From assembly GCF_041734735.1 (NCBI RefSeq), contig NC_134907.1:2781010-2845009 (forward strand): a stretch of 64,000 nt of DNA, in the 5' to 3' direction. Position 1 is the stretch's first letter, and each line of letters starts with the position of its first letter. The notes below the pieces were generated by a model. It was not told the DNA's origin. It searched no databases and saw only the letters and a list, made by a program, of their open reading frames with translations. The stretch is from Babylonia areolata (lineage: Eukaryota > Mollusca > Gastropoda > Neogastropoda > Buccinidae). The position numbers and the translations under genes were made by a program. Shown here one piece after another: positions 1 through 37,914 of this stretch.

Positions 1-180
1 TGACTATTAATGACCTGGGCCACGGACCAAGCCGGTCTCCGGCACGGCACGACACGGCACTGCATAAAACTGTGAGCTGAATGCAAATTTGCATTATTCT
101 AAGCTGCACAATAAAGAGAAGCGCATCGAACCTTTGAAGGCCGGCCATCTCTTCTGTTTCTGATTGAATTACAACGCTTA
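1..180. other. Unannotated window edge
   Basis: GC-richer than its surroundings, with CGGCACGGCACGACACGG-like runs. No coding potential or known repeat was recognised. Its first 17 bases also occur at 61229-61245. Confidence 0.4.
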
Positions 181-706
181 ACAAGAGAGGCAAGGCCTTC
201 AAGACTCACTTGTGATACACTTTAAAAAAATCCAAGCTTTTTATGTATTAAGTATAATTTCAAAATGTAATGTTTAAGATGAGAAAGATCAGTTTAAAGC
301 AAATTAAGTCCCCTAGCATTAATTACAGAGTAATTTCCCTTTTTTACTATCTGCGCCAAAACGTTTGCAAAATAAATAAAAATTCCATGCTTAGCAAAAG
401 AAGTTTCTGTCTGAACAAAAAATGATAATAATGACTGCTCTTGTTGTTGGGTCAGAATATCAGATCAAAGTGCCAAGTTTAGAGAATGCAAAAAATATAA
501 ATATAACAGTAAATGCAATTTGCATATAATTAGGCTTAATCTTTTATTTTTTTTTGTGCCTATCCCAGAGGTGCAATATTGTTTTAACCAAGATGACTGG
601 GAAGAACTGAATTTTTCCTATTTTTATGCCTAATTTGGTGTCAACTGACAAAGTATTTGCAGAGAAAATGGCAATGTTAAAGTTTACCACGGACACACAG
701 ACACAC

Positions 707-753
<47 letters not shown>

Positions 754-800
754 ATCGAACACCGGGTTAAAACATACTCATTTTGTTTACACAAGTGAGT
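181..800 (+). mobile_element. R1 dispersed element, copy 1
   Basis: Near-identical sequence recurs at 21121-21797 and 40379-41057, and a diverged reverse-oriented relative lies at about 30090-30645. The left end carries GCCTTCAAGACTCACTTGTG and the right end carries ACACAAGTGAGT, giving an imperfect inverted repeat of about 12 bp (GACTCACTTGTG/CACAAGTGAGTC) just inside the left edge. A (CA)n tract sits about 60 bp before the right end. No transposase or RT is seen, so it is a non-autonomous element of unknown class. This copy has lost part of the left third. Confidence 0.8.
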
Positions 801-1205
801 AAAAAATGATCAAATGAAAGGTTTTCTGTGGTGATCGTTGTACTAAAAACGACATCAGTACTGTATTCATTGTTAAACTTAAATTGGAATTGTCACGGGG
901 GAGGGGGTTGTTTTGTTTTGCTGTGCCTCTTATTCACCTGTATACAAATTGCTGCAAAGCGCCACGGACTGCAAATAAACATAAAAAGATCAAGTTTTCT
1001 TAAAATAACTCATCACGTTTTCAATCTGTGGACTAGATCCTCATGTCAATAGGAGAATCGTCTCCCTTTATCCCCAAATATTGACCAACCAACACCATGC
1101 TTACAACAGGGTACAAGGGTCAACTGGAAAGCCGCATGTGGCAGTTGCCCAGAGATTATCAGCAAGAGAAGAGATCAGGCTGCAAAACCCCGAAGTTGAT
1201 AAACC
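801..1205 (+). promoter_or_regulatory. Probable GPD1 promoter / 5' UTR
   Basis: This stretch lies between a repeat copy and the GPD1 start codon and has no recognisable repeat. The transcription start cannot be fixed from sequence. A weak 3' splice site candidate (ACAACAG) near 1109 means the leader could itself be spliced. The ATG context is AAACCATGG, a good Kozak match. Confidence 0.35.
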
Positions 1206-27443
<26,238 letters not shown>

Positions 27444-27534
27444 TTGTCTCATACCCCCCGGCCCCCAACCCCCTCCCTCTACACACGCTGCTGTGGTGTG
27501 GCCTGCTTTCTTCTCCTTCCTTCTGTCTTCAACT

Positions 27535-27887
27535 TACTGCAAACAACAGGTCAGCTGGTCTTGTACTGCAAACAACAGGTCAGCTGGTCTTGTATTGCAA
27601 ACAACAGGTCAGCTGGTCTTGTACTGCAAACAACAGGTCAGCTGGTCTTGTATTGCAAACAACAGGTCAGCTGGTCTTGTATTGCAAACAACAGGTCAGC
27701 TGGTCTTGTACTGCAAACAACAGGTCAGCTGGTCTTGTACTGCAAACAACAGGTCAGCTGGTCTTGTATTGCAAACAACAGGTCAGCTGGTCTTGTATTG
27801 CAAACAACAGGTCAGCTGGTCTTGTATTGCAAACAACAGGTCAGCTGGTCTTGTACTGCAAACAACAGGTCAGCTGGTCTTGTTTGA
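27535..27887 (+). repeat. 29 bp x 12 tandem repeat in GPD1 3' UTR
   Basis: Units read CAAACAACAGGTCAGCTGGT then CTTGTAYTG, with a C/T difference at one position as the main variation. The array begins about 95 bp after the stop codon and is open in all three + frames. It contains a palindromic CAGCTG per unit. No splice or protein evidence supports it as coding. Confidence 0.95.
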
Positions 27888-28287
27888 TGGTGTTGCTGAT
27901 TATGCAAGCCTTCCCTTTCTTTCTTTCTTTCCTTCCTTTCTATTCTTCTCTTGAATTGCTGATGATGTGAGGTTGTTGATTGTGACCTGAACATTATCAT
28001 AGTTTGCTTTCCTTCTTTTCATTTTGTGTGGTTGTCGATTGTGACCTGAAAATTACTGTGGGGTTGTTTTCCTTTTAAATTGCTGATTATGTGAGATTGT
28101 TGATTGTGACTTGATTTTTACCGCGAGGTTTGACGTGATGCTTTCAGTTCGTATTTTATTGATCGTATTATTCAGGGGATGGATGGTGTTTGGTTCGACA
28201 TGAACCCCTGGTCTGATAAGTCTGTGAAGGAAGGAAGACTGAAAGTACTGGGATTTACTTTGAGCCTGGCGAAACGGTCTTTAAAAG

Positions 28288-28550
28288 AAAAACCTTAGAA
28301 AGTCTGATTTAGCATCTGTTGAAGAATATAAAGCTTGCCAAATAAGTCGTCTCTTATTCTGACGCTTGGTGTGCAAAACGCTGTTGTCACAATCTCAGCG
28401 CATGCATGCTCATTCACTGAAAAATCTTAGAAAGTCTGATTTAGCATCTGTTAAAGAAGTAAGGCTTGCCAAATAAGTCGTCTCTTATTCTGAAGCTTGG
28501 TTTGCAACAGTATAGTCACAATCTCAGCCCGCACATGCTCATTCACACAC
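28288..28550 (+). repeat. ~131 bp tandem duplication
   Basis: Two copies share CTTAGAAAGTCTGATTTAGC, TTGCCAAATAAGTCGTCTCT and GTCACAATCTCAGC, diverged by scattered changes. Confidence 0.85.
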
Positions 28551-30089
28551 CATCCCAACACTGACTGTTGAAATAAATTTTCCAAAAAAATAGGAAAGAA
28601 AATGATTGTGAAAACCTGGACATACCATGATTACATTTTTTAATCAGAATGTTTGGCTGATGTGAGTGGTTTTATTTATGCACATTGTGGTGAGTTTTAC
28701 CTGATAGGAATTTCATGTATTCTGCCGTACGGAAGCCCTTTGAACAATGGCGTAGTATTTTGAGGGTTATGCTGAAATGTAGTCATGTTTCTTGCTTCAT
28801 ATGCATGTGTGTGTGTTATTTATTATATAAAGAATGTAAATTCAGCAGTTTTTAAATGGTGGTGTGCCAAGAATAGTTTGAGGAGTGAAGTGTGTGTTTT
28901 TTTATTTTTATTTTAAATTGCCAGTGATGTGTTTTGTTGTGGTTTCTTCTGTTTGGATATGCTGATCCTATATATATACTGGCTATTTTAGAATTGAATT
29001 GAGTGATTTTATGTGCTGATACTGTATGGAATGGTCATAATTCTACGCAGTTAAAAGACTGTTGTTTGCAGTAGACGTGTAGCATGTTAGTACGAAGGTG
29101 CAGGTTTTAAAAACAATTTTAAGTACTTTTTTAACAGCAAAAGTGAGTAATGATTTTTGGTTACGCAGTGTCAAGTTTTATTTGATGTTTACTGTCATTG
29201 ATTTGTTTTCACAGTTCTAGTCTGCACACTACCTATTCTAGTTGTGTATGTTCTTTGTTTTGGCTTTTTTAATTTGTCAGAAGTAAACAGATTTTGATCA
29301 GTGCCATGTTACGTACAGTGAAAAGATTGTGAAACATTTGAGTGATGAAATAGTTCTGTTCCTGTACTGGCATTCTGCTACGGAATATAGGAAGATGCCG
29401 TGGCAAAGTCGGTTAGACGCCGGACTTCTGATCCATTGATAGGATTTGATGCCTTGTTTTGGCATGGTGTGTCTTTGGGAAGGGCACTTTAGTGCATTTC
29501 TCCTCACTCTCCCCACTTGGCACCTGATTTCAGGAATGGTAAAAACGGTGGAGGGAGAGGATTAGGCCATGTCTCTTTCAGTGCCGAGCCCTTGACACAG
29601 TGAATATGAAATCACTGCCCCTCAACCTTTCTGTTTGTTTTTCAACAGAATCAAAATGGACCATTGCATTTGTTTTAGCTCAGCTTACCACCCAGGGCCA
29701 TATGAAAGTGCTTTTGAGTTTGTTTGTTTTTTGAAAGGAGAAATCATTCAGTTTTTTTGGAAGGAAAAATCATGACATGTTTTTTTGAAAGGAAAAACCA
29801 TGACATATATATTGACAAATTTTTGCCAAAAGATGATAGCAAAGTTGGCTTTTTAACGAAAGTATAAACTTTTAAAAAAAGAAAACAAAAAAGAAACAAA
29901 AAAGTGTCATGAAATACAAGATGGCACTATGCTGTGCTGGATTGATTTGTTCCTTGACAAAAACTAGTCATGAAGTCTTAATGGACAATCACATTCCCAC
30001 GGTTCTTTGTCACCCTAACGTCTTCATGGGAAAAAGCTTTAAGGTATGCACCTAGTCTCATGCAGACTTGTGTGACAGTTCATTTGATC

Positions 30090-30645
30090 GACTCGTGTGT
30101 GTGAATGAAGTGAGTCTGTGTAATCACCTGGTCACTATTGTCAGTGCTTCTGTCTGTATTTTTTTGTATGTGTGTGTGTGTGAGGTGAACTTTACCGTTG
30201 GACTTATCTCTGCAAGAGCAAATAGTATAAGAACCAAACTTGGTAGGACACCTCTTTGAAACTGAAACTTGGTGGAATGGTAGGTGTATACAAGTTCTTT
30301 CCATTCACCCCCATTGATTATGCGGAGGTAAGCAGGGTGATAGGTCAAGGTCATTACTTGGCTAAAGGTGAAAACCTCCATGAAGCTCATGTCTTGCATC
30401 CAGTTTTCATCAGACCTGGTAGAGGGACTGACCTTGGTGACAGCATGACCCCCGTTGAAATTCAAGGTCAGATGTTGCAAGGTCAAGGTTACATTATGGC
30501 AAACTTTAATCACAGGAAAAGCTTTTTGACTCAGAAGAGATGAGGTCTTTTTTTTTTTCTTTTTTTTTTCCCCATTCCATCATACTTGTGGTTGGGGAGG
30601 GTATCACATGTGAGTCTTGAAGGCTTTGCCTCCCTTGTTATCGGA
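30090..30645 (-). mobile_element. Old relative of R1
   Basis: Same layout as R1 but reversed and diverged. It has GTGAGTCTGTGTAA at the left, a (TG)n, AACTTTACCGTTGG..TCTCTGCAA and, at the right, GTGAGTCTTGAAGGCTTTGC. The middle (30290-30540) is unlike the young R1 copies, so it is a separate subfamily. Confidence 0.7.
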
Positions 30646-31137
30646 TGTTTTCATTTGTCGGTGTTCGATGTTGTTTATTTGTCAGCTTACTGATCAGTTC
30701 ATGTTGTTTATCGTGTAATTCCCTCATTATTTTCGTGGATCTGGTGGTTATTCACATGTTTTTGTTGGTTTTATTTCTTGATGTTGACTTGTATGCCTGT
30801 TTTGTTTTGTGAGAAAAGCTACAGAAAGTTTGTGTGCACCACATGATGGCATTTTCGGTGTTCAGTCATGAACGTTCACTTCTTATCTGGCTTTGGAGTC
30901 TCTTTCCACCAGCCTGGACCATTTCAACCCCAAAAAATCTTTTTTTATTAATACGATCAAATCATTGATTCATATTCAGCCATATCGAATTCATGATAGG
31001 CGTGCCATATATATATACATTATACCTACATAAATACTTCTTGCCCCTAAAAACAGAACAGATTCTTTTCCTATCATTAAAGCAAGAGTCTGATTCAGCC
31101 GTATTGAAATCAACGTAGGGGTGCCATATTTGGAGAT

Positions 31138-31138
31138 A

Positions 31139-31189
<51 letters not shown>

Positions 31190-31192
31190 CAG
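31138..31192. repeat. (TC)n-(TA)n microsatellite
   Basis: About 25 bp TC followed by about 26 bp TA. Confidence 0.95.
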
Positions 31193-31827
31193 TCAAAGTT
31201 TCTTTATTATAAATTGTTTAGCTTACGCAAATCTCTTTCAGGACGATCATTTGAAATGGATATTGAAGAAGTAAATGTGGGGTGAGGAAATAGGTGCAGT
31301 CCATTCCAAAGTATTTATGACAAGGAATGCTCTGTTCTGAGAATAAAGGGGAAGATAGGAGATCTTGTGCTGTATTTTCAGAACAGATGTTCTCTGTCCG
31401 GCTTTTTTAATAATTTCTTGGAACTGTGTTTCAGTATATTTCCAACCTTTTAAGCAAGAATGTTGATGTGGGTTTTTTTGTGTTATTTTTTGTTTTGTTT
31501 TGTTTTTTACCTTAGATTTGACAATCTTTGTGGGCATATCGGACGTAGTTTTGGTACGCATTATTTTATTTATTTTAAATCAAAAATGTGTGTCAATTTG
31601 GGCTGAAAACGTTTCTCTGGTTAGTATTTGTGTCGTGATTGAAATAACGTTGTTTATTTGATTGAATCCAGTTTTGATGTGTTTGTTTATGGTGTTTTTG
31701 ATGTGACAGCTAATTTATGTAAGAGAAATGGGTTTAAATGATTGACAGTCATGACTGTTGGGGAAGAAGACTTTATTCATGACGCACATTATGACACATA
31801 CTATGACGTGACATAGATGAGGGGCTA

Positions 31828-31985
31828 CATGCGCACACACTCACATACACGTACACACTACATGCGCACACACTCACATACACGTACACACTACATGCGC
31901 ACACACTCACATACACGTACACACTACATGCGCACACACTCACATACACGTACACACTACATGCGCATACACTCACATACATGTA
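31828..31985. repeat. 33 bp x ~5 tandem repeat
   Basis: Units read ACATGCGCACACACTCACAT then ACACGTACACACT. They are nearly identical, with drift in the last unit. Confidence 0.9.
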
Positions 31986-32599
31986 CAAATTGAAAATAAT
32001 TCTGTTAGATTTATTGAAAATTGATAAAAAATCATATCTCTCTGAACTTAAATGTTTGTTAATTCATTTCTCAAATATGTGCAGGTGGTGGTGGTGGTTG
32101 TTTTATTAGATTTTTAGGTATCGAAAATTATAAATTAGGTATCAAAATTTTATAATGTGTGCAAGCATGAGACCAAAATAGATGAGTTCAATTTGGACAT
32201 ACTTTTCCTGAAAGTGGCAGCGGTTTTGTGTCAGTACACGTAGTTTGTTGTTGCTGATGAAGAGAATCAGCAAATGCTGCTTGTCTCATCAACTGTATTG
32301 CTTCTGTTGTGCCATCAAGTTTTTCAGCATCACTTTGGCGGGGCAGTTTTGTGGTTTTTGTTGGAAAGAACTATTATTATGGTGCTTACTAATGATAAGA
32401 GAGCTTGTGGAATTTATGATAAAAGTTATACTATAGATACATACAAGAAACAGATGGTCATTTAATGCTTTTGGAAAAGTCATTTTGGAGACATCAGGCA
32501 GCATCAGTAGTGAGGATCAGTGAAGGATGAAGATGCTCTGACTGATGTTTGTCAAATAATTATAGATCTCTTTTTTTTGATTGAAGTATTGCTATTAAT

Positions 32600-33720
32600 T
32601 GTTGTTAGCAGCAGCAAGAAAGAAGCATGTGAGTTTTGATTTGTTGTTATTGTTCAGTTTGGAAGTTTTATTGATGTTGTTGTTCTTAAGTGTGGGAGTT
32701 TCAGTTGATGTTGTTGGACGTTTTAATGATGTTTTTGTTAAGCATGGAATTTTTTATATAGTTGTTAAGCATGGAAGTTTTGATGTTATTATTGTTAAGC
32801 ATAGAACTAGAAGTTTTAACGTTGTTGTTGTTGATAATTATGGAAGTTTTGATGATAAAATGCTAAGCATGGAATTGTTTTGCAGTTGTTGTTGAGCATG
32901 GAAGTTTTAACGTTCTTGTTAAGCATGGAGTCTTAATGTTCTTCAGTGTGGAAGTTTTAATGTTGTTCAGCATGGAAGTTGTATTGTTCTTGTTAAGCAT
33001 GGAGTCTCAATGTTCTTCAGCATGGAAATTGCATGAAGTTTTATTGTTGTTCAGAGTGGAAGTTTTAATGTTGATAAAAAGCGTGGATGTTTTGATGTTG
33101 TCATTGTTGCTGAGCATTGAAGTTTTGATGTTCTTGTAAAGCTTGGATATTTTGATGTTGTCATTGTTGTTGAGCATGGAAGTTTTGATGTTCATGTGAA
33201 GCTTGGATATTTTGATGTTGTCATTGTTGTTGAGCATGGAAGTTTTGATGTTCATGTAAAGCTTGGATATTTTGATGTTGTCATTGTTGTTGAGCATGGA
33301 AGTTTTGATGTTCATGTGAAGCTTGGATATTTTGATGTTGTCATTGTTGTTGAGCATGGAAGTTTTGATGTTCATGTGAAGCCTGGATATTTTGATGTTG
33401 TCATTGTTGTTGAGCATGGAAGTTTTGATGTTCATGTAAAGCTTGGATATTTTGATGTTGTCATTGTTGTTGAGCATGGAAGTTTTGATGGCATTGTTGT
33501 TGAGCAGGGAAGTTTTAATTTGTTATTATTTTGTGAAGCATGAAAGTTTTAATTTGTTATTATTTTGTGATTTGTTATTATTTTGTGAAGCATGAAAGTT
33601 TTCATTATTCTCATTTTGTTAAGTGCAGTAAGTTTTATTTGTTTTGTTTTTTGATTAGTATGAAAATTTTGGTTTGTTGTTGTTGCTAAGCATGGAAGTT
33701 TTATTGTTCAGTGCTAAGTT
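32600..33720 (+). repeat. AAGCATGGAAGTTTTGATG repeat field with 60 bp x 6 core
   Basis: A short motif (GAGCATGGAAGTTTTGATG) recurs irregularly throughout. From about 33107 to 33485 it forms six near-identical 60 bp units that also hold AAGCTTGGATATTTTGATGT. The unit length is a multiple of three, so long ORFs exist on both strands by construction (LGYFDVVIVVEHGSFDVHV on +; NNNDNIKISKLHMNIKTSM on -). Confidence 0.85.
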
Positions 33721-34140
33721 GTATCGTCCTAATGTCGCTCATCCTGAGTCCCACATATGCAGCCTTCACAGGCAGGAGTAGAATGCTTGATTGTGTTGGA
33801 AGAGAACAGAGATTGTAGTGATGACACAGACAGTTCCAGAGTCCTCAGAACAATCAGTTGTGCTCAGATATGATGATAACTTACAGTAGTATTTCATGAA
33901 TAAAAATCACTAGCTTATATTATCCAGGTGAAAGATAAATATTTGTGATTTGTGTGTTTTAGTTTGAGTGTGAATGGCTTTTATATTTATTAAATGATTT
34001 GTATGGCTTGTTTGAGTGTAAGTAGTGTAGAGTTCTATTTACCATCATGTATGCTTTCAACAATCAAGGAAAATAATCAGTAATGCTGGAAGGAGAGAAG
34101 ACGAGGGAGAGAAGCTGTATTCATTTTGGTGTGTATAAAG

Positions 34141-34843
34141 GTTGTCACTTCAGTTGTGGTTTGGCGCAGTGTGCATCGCAGCTTGGTGTGATGGGTGTGT
34201 TGATTGACTGATGCGTTTCTCTGCACTGTCTGCATTGTTGATGCAGCCTTTGAGTGACCAAAATGGCTTCTTCAGGGTTCAGCTTGATTGATAAAGCGTG
34301 TCTTTTGATCACAGACACATCAGTTACATTCACTTGAAACTGGTCCTTATTCTGTGCCTTTATTGGTTTGTTTTTTTTAGGGGGTCACAATTTATGTGTG
34401 TGTTGCATGATCATCAGTATGCAACTTTCTCTTTGTTTTTTGTTTTTTTGTTTGTTTGTTTTTTTCCATGGTGGGAATCTCGGTGTTCTAACATGGATCA
34501 TGGAAGGAATAGTTCAGACAGAATAAAAAGCATAGCTGACAGCATGTGAAGAAGATTACACTGCCTTGTAAACGCCTAGTATCTAGTAAATGCCCACCGC
34601 CAACTTTGAAAGAAGAAAAAGGAAGAAAAAAAACCCAACAAGCCAATTTTATTCAGGATCGTGTTGCTTTACGAAACAGTAGGGATTTAGATCTTGAGTT
34701 AAGTTGTGCCATTGGGAAAAAAAAAAAAAAAGAGAATACGCCCACCCCCAACTTTGAATGAAGAAAGATGAAAAATAACAGTTCAGTTTGCCTTTCGGGA
34801 CCCTGCTGCTTGGAAAAGTCAGCGGAAATTTTGATCTTGAGAT
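34141..34843. other. Intergenic stretch without genes
   Basis: AT-rich with T and A runs. No coding region or repeat family was recognised. Confidence 0.45.
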
Positions 34844-35224
34844 GACGGGCGCAATAGCTGAGTGGTTAAAGCATTGGACTCTCAGTCTCAGGATCCCAGG
34901 TTCGAATCTCAGTAACAGTGCCTGGTGGGTAAACGGAGATTTTTCCGATCTCCCAGGTCAACGTAATGTGCAGACCTGCTAGTGCCTGATCCCCCTTCGT
35001 GTGTATACGCACATTGAAGATCAAATATGCATGTTAAAGATCCTGTAATCCATGTCAGTGTTCGGTCGGTTATGGAAACAAGAACATACCCAGCATGCAC
35101 ACCCCTGAAAATGGAGTATGGCTGCCTATATGGCGGGGTAAAAACGGTCATACATGTAAAAGTCCACTCATGTACATATGAGTGAATGTGGGAGTTGCAG
35201 CCCACGAACACAGAAGAAGAAGAC
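34844..35224 (+). mobile_element. SINE B, full length
   Basis: Head GCGCAATAGCTGAGTGGTTA, box B GGTTCGAATCTCAG, body AGATCAAATATGCATGTTAA, tail (GAA)n-like. Confidence 0.9.
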
Positions 35225-35747
35225 AAAGATCTTAAGATTAGGAATAGACCAACTACATGGTCATTCCTTGAGCCAGTGTCTTCTATCAGCAGCTAGATTT
35301 TTGTTTGAAACTGTTTTATAGGAAACAGGGGTATCATGGTATGTCCCTGAACCTACAGTTATCCAAGTCAGTACTGGTTCTCAGTACCTGTGCTGAGAAA
35401 TAAATCTTATGCAGTTGATTTCAAACTCATGAACTGGGTTTTTCTACTGATGTTGCCAGTTTAACAGGAGAGCTGAATTCAAACTCTTGGTAATGAATTT
35501 ACCTACTGACATTGCGATTTTAATGAGGGATTTCTCACGCATGGAGTCAACTCTCAGCCAGTACGTTATAATGAAACTGAAAAATGGATTGGACTCTCGT
35601 GGGGGGTAAAGAACCCAGAAAACGCCCAGCCAAATTACTTGCAAAAGGGATGTGGCCGCATGCAGAGTAGTTTACATATATGACGCACGTTCTTTTGTGT
35701 GCATGCTGCACGTCTGATATATTCCATTTTCACCTCTTTGACATGGA
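35225..35747. other. Intergenic stretch without genes
   Basis: No recognised gene or repeat family. A fragment near 35690 (GTGTGCATGCTGCACGTCTG) recalls the SINE core weakly. Confidence 0.4.
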
Positions 35748-35900
35748 TACTTATACAGCGCCTTTTCTCGGTCTGAGACCAAGCTCTAAGCGCTTTACAA
35801 ACACGGGGTCATTTGCACAACAGGCTGCCTGCCTGGGAAGAGCCGACTGACAGCTGCCATTGGGCGCTCATCGTTCATTTCCTGTGTCATTCGATAAGAT
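35748..35900 (+). mobile_element. Dispersed repeat E, copy 2
   Basis: ATACTTATACAGCGCCTTTT, CTAAGCGCTTTACAAACACG and GAGCCGACTGACAGCTGCCA match the 26727 copy and extend beyond it. Confidence 0.65.
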
Positions 35901-35974
35901 TTCAGGCATTCACACATACACAATCAGACAGACATGTAACATTTTATGTGTATGAGTGTTTTGTTTATCAACCC

Positions 35975-36268
35975 CACCATGTAGGCAGCCATACTCCGTT
36001 TTCAGTGGTGTGCATGCTGGGTATGTTCTTGTTTCTATAACCCACCAAACGCTGACATGGATTACAGGATCTGTAACGTGTTTATTTGATCTTCAGTGTG
36101 CGTATACACGCGAAGGGGGTTCAGGCACTAGCAAGTCTTCACATATGTTGACGTGGGAGATCAGAAAAATCTCCACCCTTTACCCACCAGGCACCGTTAC
36201 CGAGATTCGAACTTGGGACCCTCAGATTGAAAGTCCAGTGCTTTTACTACTCAGCTGTTGTGCCTGTC
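35975..36268 (-). mobile_element. SINE B, reverse copy
   Basis: Body TATGTTCTTGTTTCTATAAC and box-B complement CGAGATTCGAACTTGGGAC, with the head at the right edge. It lacks the (GAA)n end. Confidence 0.85.
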
Positions 36269-36269
36269 T

Positions 36270-37582
36270 CTTACCTGGAGAGGAGATGGCTAAAGGGAAA
36301 CAACCCAGGTGCATGCACCTGAGGACAGGCACACAAGCCTACCATTCGGGAGTTGTAGTTGTTACATAAAAAATTGATAACCGTTCCGGATATCACAGCC
36401 AAGAATCATGTCTTGCAGAGAAAAAGGCACACACACACATGGACTTTGAAGCTGCATGTAAGAACATAGAGTGTTCCAGAAAAATCTTGAAAATTTCAGG
36501 TTTATTCCAAGCATCTTCTCTTCCTGGTAGTTTTTTTTTTTTTTTTTCTAAGCAGGGCATGTTTGTGCATGACTGGTACTAGTGACAGAAGGACAAGTTT
36601 TCGTTTTGCTCCCCCAACTCCTCAGCTTGGGTTGTGCTGTTCAGAGTGCTTCCTACATTATCTTTGTACAGTGTGTTTACTTGGGGGAAAAAAAAGGTTC
36701 ATTTTTGGTGTGGCTTAATTTAAATGCCTTACTTTGGGTTCTTTTTTTTTCTTTTTAAACATTTTGGATGTTTCTGTTGCATTGTTTTTTTCGTTCTTCA
36801 TACGCTATCATTATTTGTGGGGAAAAACCCCCCAGAAAAGAACATTGAGTAATAAACACATAATTCTGATGATTTGGGTCTATTTCTGCTTAAATTAGAA
36901 CTTATACGTGAGTTATCATTGTGCAAGGATTTATGAAGAGAATTTCCTATTTGAGGGAGTGGCACAGGAACTGAATCTTGTTAAACGACCATTTACAGGT
37001 ATTGACACACAACTGACAGAGCTTTACAGAATCTGGTGAACAGTTCTGTGCGACGTCCCAATAACTCTTCACAGTTGTTGAGAAGATGATCACTGAGGAT
37101 GCTGCACTGTTGAATGCATCACCATCATTCTCAGTGTCATGGGATAGGGCCTGAGTTGTAGCAAAGCTCCTCTCTGTCCTCACAGTGATGCTGTCTGCAG
37201 TCAGCCTCATCTCCTTTTCCCCAGCACTGTTCCGTGAAGGGCGGTCTTGGAGAGCACGTCAGATCTTATCATCTGGTCATACCATTTTCCTCTTTTTTAC
37301 TTTTATTCATAATCAGATGCAGCAGATCTCTGACAGGCTAGTGGTGAGTGAAGGAAATGGGACAACCCAGACTTAGTATAATTACACCTGTGATCAAGTA
37401 CTTTTCAGTATTCTTCAATCATTGATTAATAACTGTCCCTGTTCATCCATGCAAAATATGCAAGAGACATTAGAAATAATTTGCCTTTTTTTCCTTCTTC
37501 TTTTTCTTGATTATCATGTAGCTGAAATGTAGAGGACTCTGACATGTGTTGATACGTATTGTATTGTATTAGAGTGGACTTC
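36270..37582. other. Intergenic stretch without genes
   Basis: AT-rich. No domain, exon or dispersed repeat was recognised. Confidence 0.45.
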
Positions 37583-37912
37583 TTTTTGTTACAATAGACT
37601 TCTTTGTGAAATTTGGGTCGCTCTTCCCAGGGAGAGCACATCACTACAGCACATTGCCACTGTTTTTTCTATCAAAGTGGATTTTTCCGCAGAGATCTGC
37701 CAGGACAACCCTTTGTTGCCATCAGTTCTTTTACATGCGCTATGTGCGTGCTACACACAGACTTCAGTTTATCATCCCATCCGAATGACTAGCGTCCAGA
37801 CTACCACTCAAGGTCTAGTGGAGGGGGAGTAAATAATGGCGGAGATTTGATCCTGTGTGCTCAGAATCTCTTGCTTCCTTGGCAGATGCTTTATCGCTGG
37901 GCCACCACACCA
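37583..37912 (-). mobile_element. SINE A, diverged reverse copy
   Basis: Retains TCTTTGTGAAATTTGGGTCG, TTACATGCGCTATGTGCGTG and GACTACCACTCAAGGTCTAG. Several internal deletions. Confidence 0.8.
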
Positions 37913-37914
37913 TT

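Larger units (their letters stand above)
27444..34140 (+). other. Probable long GPD1 3' UTR / downstream region
   Basis: After the stop come 6-7 kb of AT-rich DNA with no SINE A, B or C insertions, unlike the introns. That would fit a long 3' UTR but does not prove it. AATAAA hexamers occur near 31346 and 33899 (GAATAAAAATCAC); either could be the poly(A) signal. The region holds the separate repeats listed below. Confidence 0.35.

Noticed and set aside
33007-33543. 156-codon (-) and 115-codon (+) ORFs
   Set aside because: Both are produced by the same 60 bp repeat; no independent coding evidence.
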